64,000 nucleotides of DNA from Bizionia sp. M204 (GCF_023205095.1 NZ_CP046242.1:609001-673000), one strand, 5' to 3'; counted from the stretch's first letter, positions 8,778 to 19,584 are shown. Notes: generated from the letters alone by a model not told the origin. Program-made: numbers and translations.

Positions 8778-11612
8778 TTATTGTTTTAGTTCTTTTTTGA
8801 GAAATTGGGCTGTATAACTTTTTTTGTTTTTTATAAGCTCTTCAGGTGTGCCTTTGGCTATAATTTGGCCACCACCTTTTCCGCCTTCTGGACCAACATC
8901 TATAATATAATCTACCGTTTTTATTACATCTAGGTTGTGTTCAATGATTAAAATCGTATTTCCTTTATTAACCAATTTATTCAACACTTGCATTAAAACA
9001 CGAATATCTTCAAAATGCAAGCCTGTTGTAGGTTCATCTAAAATATAAAAGGTGTTTCCTGTATCGCGTTTGCTTAATTCGGTTGCTAATTTTATCCGTT
9101 GGGCTTCACCACCAGATAATGTGGTACTTTGTTGGCCTAGTGTAATATAACCCAGTCCAACATCCTGAATGGTTTTTACTTTTTTATGAATTTTAGGAAT
9201 GTGCTCAAAGAAATCAACCGCTTCATTCATGGTCATATTCAACACATCGCTAATAGACTTTCCCTTGTATCTAATTTCTAATGTTTCCCGATTAAAACGC
9301 TTGCCTTGACAGGTTTCACATTCCACATAAACGTCAGGAAGAAAATTCATTTCAATAACGCGTAAACCACCACCTTGACAGGTTTCACAACGACCACCTT
9401 TAACATTAAAGCTAAAACGTCCAGGTTTATATCCACGAATCATGGCCTCCGGAATTTTAGCAAATAGACTTCTAATTTCACTAAAAACGCCTGTGTACGT
9501 GGCTGGATTGCTTCGTGGTGTTCTACCAATTGGCGATTGATTAATATCTATAACTTTATCAATATGTTCCAAACCCTTAATACTTTTATATGGCATGGGT
9601 TTTTTAACGCCATTAAAATAATAGGCATTCATAATCGGGTAGAGGGTTTCATTTATTAATGTAGATTTTCCACTACCAGAAACACCGGTAACACCAACCA
9701 TTTTACCCAAAGGAATATCTATAGATACATTTTTTAAATTATTTCCCGTACAGCCTTTTAAAGAAAGCGTTTTACCGTTTCCCTCACGACGTTTTTCAGG
9801 GATTTCAATCTCTTTCTTGCCGTTTAAATAATCGGCCGTTAAGGTATTGTGTGTTTTTAATTCATCTGGTGTACCAATGCTTATAATTTCGCCACCATAT
9901 TTACCCGCTCGTGGACCAACATCAATCACATAGTCGGCATGTTCTATCATATCCTTGTCGTGCTCTACCACAATCACGGAATTACCAATATCTCGTAACG
10001 CGATTAGTGACTTGATCAGTTTTTCATTATCACGTTGGTGTAAACCTATACTCGGTTCATCTAAAATATATAATACACCAACTAACTGCGAACCGATTTG
10101 TGTAGCTAAACGAATCCGTTGCGCCTCACCACCTGAAAGGGATTTAGAACTTCTATTCAATGATAGATAATCTAAACCAACATCCAATAAAAATTGGGTA
10201 CGGGATGAAATTTCTTTAATTATCTCTTCGGAAATTTTAAGTTGTTTTTTAGATACATGTTTCGGTAAATCCTTAAACCAAGCAGCCAAATCTACAATGT
10301 CCTTATTTGCTAATTCGGCAATGTTTAAACCATTTACTTTAAAATAAAGCGATTCTTTTCGCAGTCGTGCACCGTCACAAGTTGAACAAATTACTTTGTC
10401 CATATACTCTTTAGCCCAACGTTTTAAAGAGGTTGTTTCGGCCGTGTTGTATTGATTTTCTATGAAATTAGCAACACCTTCAAAGTCAATTTTATAATCT
10501 CTGGTTACGCCTAATGTTTTATTTTCGACTTCAAATTTTTCATTTCCGCCATATAAAATCATCTGTTTGGCAGCGGCTGGAATATCTTTATACGCATCGT
10601 TTAATGAAAAATTATAGCGTTGCGCAATGGTTTCAAACTGTTTGAAAATCCAACTGTTTTTTTGTGGGCCATGTGGTACCAAAGCACCAGCTTTTATGGA
10701 TAAGGAATCGTCTGGAATAATTTTATTTTCATTTACCTGATACAAGGTTCCAATACCGTTACAGGTTGGACAAGCACCTTTTGGCGAATTGAATGAAAAA
10801 TTATTAGGCTCCGGATTTGGATATGAAATTCCTGAACTCGGACACATTAAATTTCGACTAAAATAGCGTGCTTCCTGGGTGTCTTGGTCAATAACCATCA
10901 GGACATCTTCACCATGATACATGGCTGTATTGATGGTTTCGGTTAGGCGTTTATTATTATCTGCTGTGGCATCAATTTTAAGCCGATCTATCACAATTTC
11001 AATGTCGTGATTTTTATAACGATCCAGTTTCATGCCTTTAACAATATCCCGAATTTCGCCATCCGTCCGAACTTTTACAAACCCTTGTTTACCAATTTGC
11101 TCAAACAATTCGCGATAATGCCCTTTTCTTGAACGTACCACAGGTGCTAAAATGTTTATACGTTTGCCGTTAAAGGTTTCTATAATCAGTTCCTTTATCT
11201 GATCATCATTATAACTCACCATTTGTTCGCCTGTGTTATAACTATAAGCATCACTGGCTCTGGCGTATAATAATCGTAAAAAATCGTAAATTTCAGTAAT
11301 GGTTCCAACAGTAGACCGTGGCGATTTACTCGTCGTTTTTTGCTCAATGGCAATAACGGGCGAAAGTCCATCAATTTTATCTACATCAGGTCGTTCCAGT
11401 CCACCTAAAAATTGACGTGCATAGGCTGAAAATGTTTCAATATAGCGCCTTTGTCCTTCGGCATAAATAGTGTCAAAAGCCAATGATGATTTACCACTAC
11501 CAGACAAACCCGTAATAACAACCAGTTTTTCTCTTGGAATGGAAACATCTATATTTTTTAGGTTGTGAACGCGTGCGCCTTGAACCTCAATGGTGTCTTC
11601 AAATTTACTCAT
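8778..11612 (-). CDS. uvrA: excinuclease ABC subunit UvrA
   Basis: 944 aa, the normal UvrA length. UvrA is the damage-recognition ATPase of nucleotide-excision repair; it dimerises and loads UvrB. Two ABC cassettes are visible: Walker [10 protein letters not shown] near residue 34 with signature [12 protein letters not shown], and Walker [10 protein letters not shown] near residue 640 with signature [12 protein letters not shown]. Zinc-binding Cys pairs occur at [16 protein letters not shown] and [16 protein letters not shown]. It has the conserved start [13 protein letters not shown]. The gene is monocistronic, with a TACCTTTG -7 box 35 nt before its ATG. Confidence 0.98.
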   Translation of the reverse strand: MSKFEDTIEVQGARVHNLKNIDVSIPREKLVVITGLSGSGKSSLAFDTIYAEGQRRYIETFSAYARQFLGGLERPDVDKIDGLSPVIAIEQKTTSKSPRSTVGTITEIYDFLRLLYARASDAYSYNTGEQMVSYNDDQIKELIIETFNGKRINILAPVVRSRKGHYRELFEQIGKQGFVKVRTDGEIRDIVKGMKLDRYKNHDIEIVIDRLKIDATADNNKRLTETINTAMYHGEDVLMVIDQDTQEARYFSRNLMCPSSGISYPNPEPNNFSFNSPKGACPTCNGIGTLYQVNENKIIPDDSLSIKAGALVPHGPQKNSWIFKQFETIAQRYNFSLNDAYKDIPAAAKQMILYGGNEKFEVENKTLGVTRDYKIDFEGVANFIENQYNTAETTSLKRWAKEYMDKVICSTCDGARLRKESLYFKVNGLNIAELANKDIVDLAAWFKDLPKHVSKKQLKISEEIIKEISSRTQFLLDVGLDYLSLNRSSKSLSGGEAQRIRLATQIGSQLVGVLYILDEPSIGLHQRDNEKLIKSLIALRDIGNSVIVVEHDKDMIEHADYVIDVGPRAGKYGGEIISIGTPDELKTHNTLTADYLNGKKEIEIPEKRREGNGKTLSLKGCTGNNLKNVSIDIPLGKMVGVTGVSGSGKSTLINETLYPIMNAYYFNGVKKPMPYKSIKGLEHIDKVIDINQSPIGRTPRSNPATYTGVFSEIRSLFAKIPEAMIRGYKPGRFSFNVKGGRCETCQGGGLRVIEMNFLPDVYVECETCQGKRFNRETLEIRYKGKSISDVLNMTMNEAVDFFEHIPKIHKKVKTIQDVGLGYITLGQQSTTLSGGEAQRIKLATELSKRDTGNTFYILDEPTTGLHFEDIRVLMQVLNKLVNKGNTILIIEHNLDVIKTVDYIIDVGPEGGKGGGQIIAKGTPEELIKNKKSYTAQFLKKELKQ

Positions 11613-11647
11613 AGCATAGCAATCTTGTCTGATTTACAGACCAGTTT

Positions 11648-11656
11648 GCAAAGGTA
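11648..11656 (-). promoter_or_regulatory. -7 element of the uvrA promoter
   Basis: TACCTTTGC on the minus strand is identical to the E1 promoter's -7 box. The -33 region is weak (a TTTTA about 24 nt upstream). No operator was recognised. Confidence 0.55.
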
Positions 11657-11793
11657 CAGATAATGCCTTTAAATATAAAACGATGTCTGTTTATGCTTTT
11701 TGGCGTAAAAGTCTTCATGGTAATTTACAAAGTGTATCATGTTACACGCAAAGGCTATTAAATACATGGGCCTAAATGAAGGCGTATTATTAA

Positions 11794-12450
11794 TTAACTT
11801 TTATAAGCCTTTGCCCAGTTAATTAGCGTGTCTGGCGCTGGGTTTAATTGCAGTTTTTCAATAATATTTGTCCGATGTTTTTGTATAGTTCTTGGAGAGA
11901 CGCAAAGCATATCGCTAATTTCTATAGATGTTTTGCCTTCGGCTATTAATTGAACTATTTTCCGTTCAGAGGGTGTTAATAGCGCTAATTTTTTCAATTC
12001 GTTTTCAATATTTAATTCAAAATTATCAGAAAAAGAACTGCTGTAATATGAATCATTATTCAAAACGGCCGCAATACAGGTTTCAATTTCGTCCAAGCTA
12101 TCTTCTTTTAAAAGATATCCATGAACACCAGATTTTTTGGCCTGTGCTACAAAGTTTTTCTCTTTGTGATACGTCATCACAATATAACGTGTTTGTAGGG
12201 CTTTGTTTTCGGCACATATGGCTATCACTTCAAAACCCGTTAGTTTAGGCATTTCAATATCTAAAAGTGCTATTTTAGGATTTAGCTCTGAGACTATATT
12301 TACAGCATCGTTACCATTTTCGGCCGTACCAATAATGCTATAGCCAGCTTGTTCCAATTCTTGCTTTAAACCTTTAAGCATGATAGGATGATCTTCAGCA
12401 ATAACAATGGTAATATCTTTTTTAAGCATATTATTATTTGATGATGACAT
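11794..12450 (-). CDS. NarL/FixJ-type response regulator
   Basis: 218 aa. The receiver domain (about residues 12-130) has the acidic pair IAEDHP, phospho-acceptor Asp in KIALLDIEMP, the switch Thr in IVMTYHK and the conserved Lys in LLKEDS. The C-terminal LuxR-type helix-turn-helix (about 155-215) reads LTPSERKIVQLIAEGKTSIEIS. It lies 66 bp downstream of, and on the same strand as, a HisKA_3 sensor kinase, its likely partner. All key receiver residues are intact, unlike the LytTR regulator at 45.9 kb. Targets are unknown. Confidence 0.92.
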   Translation of the reverse strand: MSSSNNNMLKKDITIVIAEDHPIMLKGLKQELEQAGYSIIGTAENGNDAVNIVSELNPKIALLDIEMPKLTGFEVIAICAENKALQTRYIVMTYHKEKNFVAQAKKSGVHGYLLKEDSLDEIETCIAAVLNNDSYYSSSFSDNFELNIENELKKLALLTPSERKIVQLIAEGKTSIEISDMLCVSPRTIQKHRTNIIEKLQLNPAPDTLINWAKAYKS

Positions 12451-12516
12451 TTCTGTGCTTGGTAAAAATTTTATTTATGAAAGATAATCATTCTAGTCTT
12501 AATTGTAGATAAAATA

Positions 12517-14538
12517 CTACATTTTTGACTTTGGTATGGCAATAACTAATTGCGTGCCTTTACCTAATTCAGATTCAACATGTAAGGAGGCCTTTATTAT
12601 TTTACTACGTTCCAAAAGGGATTTCATTCCCAAGCTTTTGGAATTCTCTAGTGCTTTTTGATAATCAAATCCTTTACCATTATCTTTTATTGTAATTAGA
12701 AGCGTATCTGATTTGATTTTCAAACTCACAAAAACGGCTTTTGCTTCGGCATGTTTTATCGTATTGCTTAATGCTTCTTGCGCCATACGGTACAAATGCA
12801 AAGCATTCTCTTTAGAAATAAGGTGATTCGCATTTTCAATTTCCATAGTAAAAAATACGTCGGTATTTTCATCCAATTCGTTGACCAAATCTTCCAATGC
12901 AGATGAAAACCCTAAACGTTCCAAAGTAGCAGGATATAGGCCCTGGGAAATGGTTCTTAAATTGGCTAAAGTATCATGGGCTAAATTTCCATAATCTGGA
13001 TTGTTAATCGTTTTGAGTTTCCGGGTGAGCAACATGAGTTGTTGTCCAACAGAGTCATGCAATTCAAAAGCTAATCTGGTACGTTCCTGTTCTTGTGTAT
13101 TTATAATGTCCTGTGTGAATGCTTCTTGCAAAATCTGTTTCTTTTTAGCATAATTTCGGGAGCGTATAATTGTAATAAACCCAAAAACCCCAAAAAGACC
13201 TAATCCACCAAATAGGAGCCACTGTTTTTTTAGGTTGTTTTCTGAATCTAATAGGGCAATATTGTTTGTTTGATTTTCAATAATTAAATCTCGTTTTTCA
13301 GTTTCATACTGCGTTTGATAATAGGCTAAAACGCGTGTGTTTTGAGTATTTACAATGGAGTCTTTGATTTTGGTGTAATTCTTATAATGCAGAAGCGCTT
13401 GGTTTGTATTTCCCATACGCTCATAGATTTTTGATAAAAACAAGGAAGCCTCTTGCAATTCTTCATATTGATCACTGTCATTCTTTAAATTAAAGTGTTC
13501 AGTTCCATATCGTAAAGCTTCCGCATAATTTTTTTCTGCAAACGCATAATGCATTTTAGCGCTTAAATAAAATGGTCTGTTGTATCCGTTTATGTTGGTG
13601 TCATTGCGCTCTAATTCTTCAATGATGGTTTTTGCTTGTTGCAGACTATCATTTTCTGATAAACCAACGGCTAGGCCAAATTTAAGAGGAGCATCAAAAT
13701 AAGCTTTATTTTTTAATCTGTTATTGGCCGCTACCGCTAGTTTTAAATTTTTAATTCTGCTTTTTTCATTGTTTAGTTTATGGTCGTCTGTGGCATTATT
13801 GTAATATACTACAGGTAAATTATGATAGGAATCTGTTGTATTGGCAATTTTTATAAGTTCATCTCTTTCCCTTTTTGCTTCATCAAAGAATCCATTTTTA
13901 CTGTATAATATGGAGATAGAATTTTTCGCACTTAACCAATATAGCGTGTCTTTTTTATTTTGAAACATTTTTGAAGCTTCTTGAAGTGTAATTGAAGCTG
14001 AACCAAAATCGCCTTTATTTACAAGTGCCATTCCTTTTGCAAATTTTGATAACTCCATGAATTCTGACTTATACTTTTCGGCATAATAATAAGCACTATC
14101 AAACAACTTTATGGATTCATCAAATTGTCGTGAATCGTAGTAAAGATAGGCGGCTTCGTAATAAAAACCATCAATTAAATTGGGTTTCGTTACGCGAGGG
14201 ACAATACGTTGAGTAGCACGAATAATTTGCTTGGCTTGATCATAATCATTGCTTCCGTAATTAAGATAATTTATAAAGTTGGTTGCATGTTTAATAGCCA
14301 AATTTATAGAGTCCAATTGTTGCGCATAACTAATGGTAACCCTAAAAACCGAATCGGCATTAAAGGTGGAGTCGTAACGAATTTCACTAGATAGACTATC
14401 TAAAAATTTTAAACGTTCGACACCAGAAGCATATTTATTGCTTAATTCCAATAGGTTTTTATTCTGATCCAAATCTCTGTCTTGTGCTAATGAAAAAAAC
14501 GGAAGCACAAGCAATAGGATTATAAGGGATGATCTCAT
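12517..14538 (-). CDS. TPR-containing sensor histidine kinase (HisKA_3 type)
   Basis: 673 aa. An N-terminal signal peptide (ends FFSLAQ) is followed by a periplasmic TPR-like helical region (about residues 30-420), a short coiled segment, one membrane helix (WLLFGGLGLFGVFGFITII, about 440-458), and a cytoplasmic kinase core. The phospho-acceptor His lies in AFELHDSVGQQLMLLTRKL (HisKA_3), and the ATPase domain has MAQEALSNTIKHA (N box), IKDNGKGFD (G1) and SLGMKSLLERS (G2). This TPR-NarL architecture is common in Bacteroidota; the signal sensed is not predictable. It forms an operon with the response regulator downstream. Confidence 0.92.
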   Translation of the reverse strand: MRSSLIILLLVLPFFSLAQDRDLDQNKNLLELSNKYASGVERLKFLDSLSSEIRYDSTFNADSVFRVTISYAQQLDSINLAIKHATNFINYLNYGSNDYDQAKQIIRATQRIVPRVTKPNLIDGFYYEAAYLYYDSRQFDESIKLFDSAYYYAEKYKSEFMELSKFAKGMALVNKGDFGSASITLQEASKMFQNKKDTLYWLSAKNSISILYSKNGFFDEAKRERDELIKIANTTDSYHNLPVVYYNNATDDHKLNNEKSRIKNLKLAVAANNRLKNKAYFDAPLKFGLAVGLSENDSLQQAKTIIEELERNDTNINGYNRPFYLSAKMHYAFAEKNYAEALRYGTEHFNLKNDSDQYEELQEASLFLSKIYERMGNTNQALLHYKNYTKIKDSIVNTQNTRVLAYYQTQYETEKRDLIIENQTNNIALLDSENNLKKQWLLFGGLGLFGVFGFITIIRSRNYAKKKQILQEAFTQDIINTQEQERTRLAFELHDSVGQQLMLLTRKLKTINNPDYGNLAHDTLANLRTISQGLYPATLERLGFSSALEDLVNELDENTDVFFTMEIENANHLISKENALHLYRMAQEALSNTIKHAEAKAVFVSLKIKSDTLLITIKDNGKGFDYQKALENSKSLGMKSLLERSKIIKASLHVESELGKGTQLVIAIPKSKM

Positions 14539-14786
14539 TGTATTTTTTTTGTTTAGGTAAAATTATAGCTTTTAGAGTTGATCATAACATGTCTAAAAAA
14601 AATAATTAAGCGTTTATAATGCTCTTAAATGGCGTTAAGTTAAAGCGCATATAATGAATAAATCTGGCTGAAACATGCTTTAGAATATCAAGTAATTTAT
14701 TATTATTGTATATCAATTTAGATATAAACCCATCCTCAATTCTGCCTTAAAAATCAGTTATAACAGGAAATTAAAATATATGTTTT

Positions 14787-15311
14787 ATGCAAATACTAGG
14801 AATAAGCTCAAGGATTAATCACCCCGAATTTGGAAAAGGCGTCGTAACCAACGTTACCTCAAAACATTATTGGGTAACTTTTATTGAAAGCGGTTTAGAA
14901 ACCATAGATATTAATTCTGAATTTGACATTATTGAAGCAGCCGAAGATGATGTGGATACGGTTAGTTTTGCCGAAGTAGAAAGTAGCTTGGTGCAAATTT
15001 TAAAGCGTTGGAGTGATGCTAGCGAAGTCGTTCATATTGCGGATAAATGGAAAGGCGGAAAACTGATTTTGGAACCAGGAGATAGTAATTTAAAGTCGAG
15101 CGAGGTGCCTATAGATACTTTTTTCCATAAGATTACCATGGTTCGTGATAGACTCCGTGTTATGGAACAAAAAATAAACTCGAGCAATTTAGAAGAACAA
15201 GAAAAAATAGATTTACAGCAATACATAACGAGAAGTTATGGTAGTTTAACATCGTTTAATGTGCTGTTTAAGCTGAAAGAACAACAGTTTGTTGGGCAGC
15301 GTTCAAAATAG
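14787..15311 (+). CDS. conserved hypothetical protein (174 aa)
   Basis: Cytoplasmic 174-residue protein without signal or membrane segments. Residues 1-45 (GISSRINHPEFGKGVVTNV ... YWVTFIESGLETID) resemble a small SH3-like barrel of the kind in which a gene product begins with a FGxGVV motif, as in UvrD/PcrA C-terminal-like or CarD-like folds. The middle has SLVQILKRWSDASE and a charged helical C-terminal half. I know the sequence type as conserved in Flavobacteriaceae but know of no function. It is the only plus-strand gene in this stretch and is separately transcribed. Confidence 0.75.
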   Translation: MQILGISSRINHPEFGKGVVTNVTSKHYWVTFIESGLETIDINSEFDIIEAAEDDVDTVSFAEVESSLVQILKRWSDASEVVHIADKWKGGKLILEPGDSNLKSSEVPIDTFFHKITMVRDRLRVMEQKINSSNLEEQEKIDLQQYITRSYGSLTSFNVLFKLKEQQFVGQRSK

Positions 15312-15556
15312 GATTCAAGGTTTAAGGCTTAAAAGATTCGCGATAAAATTCGTACACTTATCACGTGTGAAATTCAATCCAACCAAGAGCAGGCAGGCAA
15401 ATTGATGGCCGTTATTTTTGTATAATAACTCGTGCGTTCGCGTGATTTAGATGAATGAAAAATTGTGTCGAGAACTTTATCAGGTTATTTATTTAGTTTG
15501 AAACAACATTGCATCAAACTTTATTCAAGATTCAAAGTAACAGATATTTAGTTTAA

Positions 15557-15598
15557 ACTGAACACTGAACACTGAACACTGAACACTGAACACTGAAC
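15557..15598. repeat. tandem heptamer array, six copies of actgaac
   Basis: Six perfect copies of the 7-mer actgaac lie directly against the stop codon (15601-15603) of the next minus-strand gene. The period and TGAA core match the larger heptamer arrays at 29.6 and 53.4 kb. The remaining gap, 15312-15556, holds no gene that I can see. Confidence 0.95.
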
Positions 15599-15600
15599 AC

Positions 15601-16317
15601 TCATTCCCTCCCAATAATATCATCCAATTTTATACCCAAAAATAACATTTCATGGAAAACGGGAAATATGGCGCCACTTTCAGTTGTTGTCCAATCGTTC
15701 CAGGAAGCTTCTAATCCGCCAATAGGCAGGATGTCTACCCACATTCTGAATTTTACAGGTTTGTTGTTGGTATCCAAAATCCACAAATACGAATCGCCAG
15801 GCGTTGTGCCACCAGATGTGTAAGTCACCAAAAGCGCGTCTTGATTATTTTTCCACTTAACCAAACGTCTTTCCGTTCCAGGATCAAATATTTTATAAGG
15901 AGCTACTAACCAAAACGAATCGTTATTAAAATAAGTAAGTGCTGTTTCTATATGTTCAGCGGCTTGCTCACCTTTTACTTCAAAATTATGGACGTAGGCT
16001 TTGCTTAAACTTGGATTATCTAAATTTAGATCAACTTTGTAATCTTTCCAATGCACAAGGCAGGTGTTCTCATCTTTTTTCCATTTATAATGGTGTTTGT
16101 TTTTAAACGTCCATTCAATATAATTAGTTTCTAAATAGGCCTCATGATTTAATGCTTTTAGCATATTATAAGCCAATGCTTCAGCTTGAGGGCCTTGTTT
16201 TCCATTGGGTAAGTCTTCATTGTATTTAAAATAAACGAAACCAAAAAAGAGTAAACTGGGTAAGGTGAAAAAGATTATAACGCCAACTACTATTTTAAGG
16301 ATTTTTTTCGTTTTCAT
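15601..16317 (-). CDS. membrane-anchored hypothetical protein (238 aa)
   Basis: ATG 16317 starts MKTKKILKIVVGVIIFFTL, a single N-terminal membrane anchor or uncleaved signal (about residues 8-29), followed by a soluble exported domain with many aromatic residues (YIEWTFKNKHHYKWKKDEN, VHWKDYKVDL, FWLVAPYKIFDPG, MWVDILPIGGLEASWNDW). I recognise it as a conserved flavobacterial type but know no function. A TTG two codons upstream keeps the frame open, but it abuts the stop of the ATP-grasp gene, so the ATG is preferred. It is the last gene of a tight four-gene minus-strand cluster (AcpH, GGT, ATP-grasp, this gene). Confidence 0.75.
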   Translation of the reverse strand: MKTKKILKIVVGVIIFFTLPSLLFFGFVYFKYNEDLPNGKQGPQAEALAYNMLKALNHEAYLETNYIEWTFKNKHHYKWKKDENTCLVHWKDYKVDLNLDNPSLSKAYVHNFEVKGEQAAEHIETALTYFNNDSFWLVAPYKIFDPGTERRLVKWKNNQDALLVTYTSGGTTPGDSYLWILDTNNKPVKFRMWVDILPIGGLEASWNDWTTTESGAIFPVFHEMLFLGIKLDDIIGRE

Positions 16318-16323
16318 AAACAA

Positions 16324-17223
16324 TTATTTTAAGCACAATGATATGTGTTTGGCGAGTATTTTAGCCGCTTTAGAATCATTTCTGAACCATAATTCGGGTT
16401 CTATAAGTTCTAATTCGGATACAGCTAATTGATTTGTGTTATCAGTAAATATATCAACTCTGGCGTAAATAGGCAATTCTGGACAGGCTTTTGTTGCGTT
16501 TATAGCGAAGGCTATTTCCGTTTCAGTCGGTGCGTATGGAATTACGCTTCCGCCAAAATCATCTTGAACACGAAAATCGCCAGCCTTGGCTTGTTTTAAA
16601 ACAGCATGACTGTATTCACCATTAAAAACGATAAGAGACATTTCGCCTTGCGTAACAATGTTATGTTGAAACGGTTGAAGCATCATAGATTCTTGTTGAA
16701 TTAACTCCGTAAAAATAGCTTCATGTTCTGCAATATTATGTGGTGTTAGTCTATATGTATGTCTTCCTGCTCCTGAAACACATGGTTTTAAAACGGTTTC
16801 TTGCCAATTTAATTGTTGGTGTAATTCAGTGAGGGTTGATTGGGTTCCTGTTTCAATAAAAAAGGATTTGGCAACATGAATGCCATTGGCTTTTAATTCT
16901 AATAAGTAGTGTTTGTCTATATTCCAACGGATTATTTTCTCGGAATTTAACAACCGCGTTTTTGTTGAAACCATAGCTAACCATTTTGAAAATTCAGAAA
17001 AGCGATCAAAATAATCCCAAGTCGTTCTAAAAAGTACTGCTTTGGTGTCAGACCAATTGAAATTAAGATCATCCCAAGCTAAGCGGGTGACTTTTAAGTT
17101 TTCAGCTTGTAAGGCTTCTTGTACCAAAAAATCTTCATAAAACACGTTGTGTTTGTAGGTGTTAGTTTCAGAATCTTCTAAATACCGGTTGTCTGTAAGT
17201 ATGACTATGTCAAAAGTTTTCAT
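16324..17223 (-). CDS. ATP-grasp family protein
   Basis: 299 aa, cytoplasmic. The sequence has an ATP-grasp layout like glutathione synthetase/RimK ligases: an N-terminal pre-grasp domain with VLFRTTWDYFDRFSEF, a lid region ETVLKPCVSGAGRHTYR with the nucleotide-binding Lys, LQPFQHNIVTQGEMSLIVFNGEYSHAV, and acidic metal ligands in ELELIEPELWF near the C-terminus. Members form carboxylate-amine bonds using ATP; the substrate is not known. It lies 11 bp downstream of gamma-glutamyltransferase, so a role in glutamyl-peptide or thiol metabolism is a reasonable guess, but an inference only. Confidence 0.8.
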   Translation of the reverse strand: MKTFDIVILTDNRYLEDSETNTYKHNVFYEDFLVQEALQAENLKVTRLAWDDLNFNWSDTKAVLFRTTWDYFDRFSEFSKWLAMVSTKTRLLNSEKIIRWNIDKHYLLELKANGIHVAKSFFIETGTQSTLTELHQQLNWQETVLKPCVSGAGRHTYRLTPHNIAEHEAIFTELIQQESMMLQPFQHNIVTQGEMSLIVFNGEYSHAVLKQAKAGDFRVQDDFGGSVIPYAPTETEIAFAINATKACPELPIYARVDIFTDNTNQLAVSELELIEPELWFRNDSKAAKILAKHISLCLK

Positions 17224-17234
17224 ATATAAAAAAA

Positions 17235-18932
17235 TTAAAATCCAACAGCTGTATCGTCTCCTCTGTGGTCTGCGCCACCTTCTAATGTCTTATCATCAAG
17301 CACCAAAATACCATCTACTTTCCCAATTACCGGTGAGCGTGTTTCATTAATGGTGTAGCCTTTAGCAATTAATTGTTTCATGATTTCCGTATCAAAACCA
17401 TTGGGTTCCATTCTAATATAATCTGGTAACCATTGGTGGTGAAAACGGGGCGCATCTACGGCGTCTTGCATGGACATATTAAATTCTTCAACATTTAATA
17501 TGGTTTGCAAAACCGATGTGATAATTGTAGAACCTCCAGGAGTTCCTAAAGTCATAAATAGTTTTCCGTTTTTTTCCACAATAGTTGGCGTCATAGAGCT
17601 TAACATGCGTTTTTCTGGCACAATACTATTGGCTTCCGCACCCGTTAAACCAAACATATTTGGCACGCCTGATTTGCTGCTAAAATCGTCCATTTCATTA
17701 TTCAAGAAAAACCCAAGTTCCGAACAAAATAAATAGGAACCATAGGTGCCATTCAAGGTGGTCGTTACGGCAATGGCATTTCCAAACTGATCAACTATAG
17801 AATAATGTGTGGTTTCATCACTTTCAATAAACGTTATATTACCATGAGAAACATTACTAGACAGCGTTGCTTTTTCAAATGAAAAATCGCTCATACGTTT
17901 TTGAAGGTAGTCATCACTCAATAAAGTTTTAGTGGGAATATCCACAAAATCGGGATCGCCTAAATAATAATTTCTATCGGCATAGGCACGACGTTCTGCT
18001 TCCGCAAGTACTTGAATGGTTTTTAGGGAATTATGACCAAATTCTTTTAGATTATAAGGTTCAATCATTTTCATAATTTGAGCCAAGCAAATACCTCCAC
18101 TTGAAGGCGGTGCCATGGAAATAACGTTAATGTCTTTATATTTAAAAGCAACTGGTTCGCGCCATTTGGCTTCATATTTAGCCAAATCTTCTAATGTGAT
18201 GATGCCACCTTTTTCCGATAGATAGTCCACTAGAATTTGAGCCGTTTCACCTTTATAAAATTCATCTTTACCATTAAAGGCGATGCGTTCAAGTGTTTTT
18301 GCGAGTTGTTTGTTTTTTACTTTGTCGCCCGCTTTGGTGTTTTTTGAATATAAAATTTCTTTGCCATTAACAGCTCTAAAAATACTATCGTAATTATTAA
18401 TGCCATTTTGCTGTTTTTCCGTTAATGCATAGCCGTTTTTAGCCAAGTCAATCACCGGTTGTAAAATGTCTTTTACTGATAATTTACCAAATTTCCGTTG
18501 TGCTTCAAAAACACCTGCCACCGTGCCAGGAACGCCAACAGCCATTTCGCCTATGATACTTTTGTTTGGAATAACGTTTCCTAAAGAATCTAGATACATA
18601 TTTTTTGTGGCCGCTAGAGGTGCTTTTTCGCGATAATCTAATGCGCCAGTTTCGCCAGAATGTAATCGGTAAACCATGAAACCACCACCTCCTAAATTAC
18701 CAGCGGAAGGGAAGCAAACGGCCAGTGCCATTTCAGTTGCCATCATAGCATCAAATACGTTGCCTCCTTTTTCTAAAATATCGCTACCAATTTTCGAGGC
18801 TTCTTTTCTGGCAGACACCACCATGGCGTTTTGCGTTATTAACCCACGATTCTGAATTTTTTCTAATGTTTCTGGATTGTTTTTACAAGACCAAATAACT
18901 GAAATAACAAGTAGGAGTATTAAACGGTTCAT
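17235..18932 (-). CDS. ggt: gamma-glutamyltransferase, lipoprotein
   Basis: About 565 aa. It cleaves gamma-glutamyl bonds, for example in glutathione, and transfers the glutamyl group. The N-terminus MNRLILLLVISVIWSC is a lipoprotein signal with the lipidated Cys. The precursor is expected to self-cleave at the Thr in DETTHYSIVD, the catalytic nucleophile of this Ntn-hydrolase family; the glycine-rich substrate segments NLGGGGFMVYR and the substrate loop LGTPGGSTI are present. Length is typical. Three in-frame Met codons (18938, 18935, 18932) precede the signal; the longer frame to 19031 overlaps the upstream gene and is rejected. Confidence 0.93.
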   Translation of the reverse strand: MNRLILLLVISVIWSCKNNPETLEKIQNRGLITQNAMVVSARKEASKIGSDILEKGGNVFDAMMATEMALAVCFPSAGNLGGGGFMVYRLHSGETGALDYREKAPLAATKNMYLDSLGNVIPNKSIIGEMAVGVPGTVAGVFEAQRKFGKLSVKDILQPVIDLAKNGYALTEKQQNGINNYDSIFRAVNGKEILYSKNTKAGDKVKNKQLAKTLERIAFNGKDEFYKGETAQILVDYLSEKGGIITLEDLAKYEAKWREPVAFKYKDINVISMAPPSSGGICLAQIMKMIEPYNLKEFGHNSLKTIQVLAEAERRAYADRNYYLGDPDFVDIPTKTLLSDDYLQKRMSDFSFEKATLSSNVSHGNITFIESDETTHYSIVDQFGNAIAVTTTLNGTYGSYLFCSELGFFLNNEMDDFSSKSGVPNMFGLTGAEANSIVPEKRMLSSMTPTIVEKNGKLFMTLGTPGGSTIITSVLQTILNVEEFNMSMQDAVDAPRFHHQWLPDYIRMEPNGFDTEIMKQLIAKGYTINETRSPVIGKVDGILVLDDKTLEGGADHRGDDTAVGF

Positions 18933-18939
18933 CATCATA

Positions 18940-19539
18940 TTATATAATTGTATTGGAAAGGATTTGTAATTTTTCAGCAGCAAAAACGCGTAATTCTTCA
19001 AAGAACAGGGTGAATTCTTCTTCAAACTCATCGTAATATTTAAGGAGTTCGTGTGTAGCTTCGTTCATTTTAGATTTGTATTTCGTGCGTCTATTCATAC
19101 CATCTAAAACGCTTTGGATACCTTCAATTTCTGCATAGCTTAACAACCAATTACCAGATATCATAAAGGGTAGCAGGTGTTGTGTTCGCTCTGGTAAAAT
19201 ATCAAAATTATCTTGTAATAATGAATAAAATCTTTGAGCATAATCGTCTAAAGGTTCGTTAGAATAGTGCGCCCAGTTTTTAGCCAAAAAATGATCGTAT
19301 AAAATATCTACAATCACACCACTGTAATGACTGTAATTTTCGTGGAGCCTTTTCGTGCTCTGTCTTACAATAGGATGGGCATCTGTAAAAGTGTCAATTT
19401 CCCGATGTAATAAAATACCAATTTGGATTTCACGTGGATACTTTTTGTACTGTTTACCGCGAATACCATCAGCCATAAAATTTCCTATGGATACATTTTT
19501 ATGATTGAAAGAAAGATAAATATGTGCTAAAAAGTTCAT
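18940..19539 (-). CDS. acyl carrier protein phosphodiesterase-like protein (AcpH/DUF479)
   Basis: 199 aa. The start MNFLAHIYLSF and HREIDTFTDAHP (His and Asp residues of the HD-like metal site) together with VDILYDHFLAKNW are the hallmarks of the AcpH family, which removes the 4'-phosphopantetheine group from acyl carrier protein. It is cytoplasmic. It is the first gene of a four-gene minus-strand cluster and is divergent from glmM with a 73-bp gap, so the two promoters lie back to back. The link to the downstream ggt gene is only positional. Confidence 0.88.
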   Translation of the reverse strand: MNFLAHIYLSFNHKNVSIGNFMADGIRGKQYKKYPREIQIGILLHREIDTFTDAHPIVRQSTKRLHENYSHYSGVIVDILYDHFLAKNWAHYSNEPLDDYAQRFYSLLQDNFDILPERTQHLLPFMISGNWLLSYAEIEGIQSVLDGMNRRTKYKSKMNEATHELLKYYDEFEEEFTLFFEELRVFAAEKLQILSNTII

Positions 19540-19584
19540 GTTTCGAATTTACAAATTCATAGGAAAGAAAACGCATAGAAAACT

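Noticed and set aside
17235..19031. Longer gamma-glutamyltransferase frame
   Set aside because: It overlaps the upstream AcpH gene by 92 bp and buries the lipoprotein signal; Met at 18932-18938 fits better.
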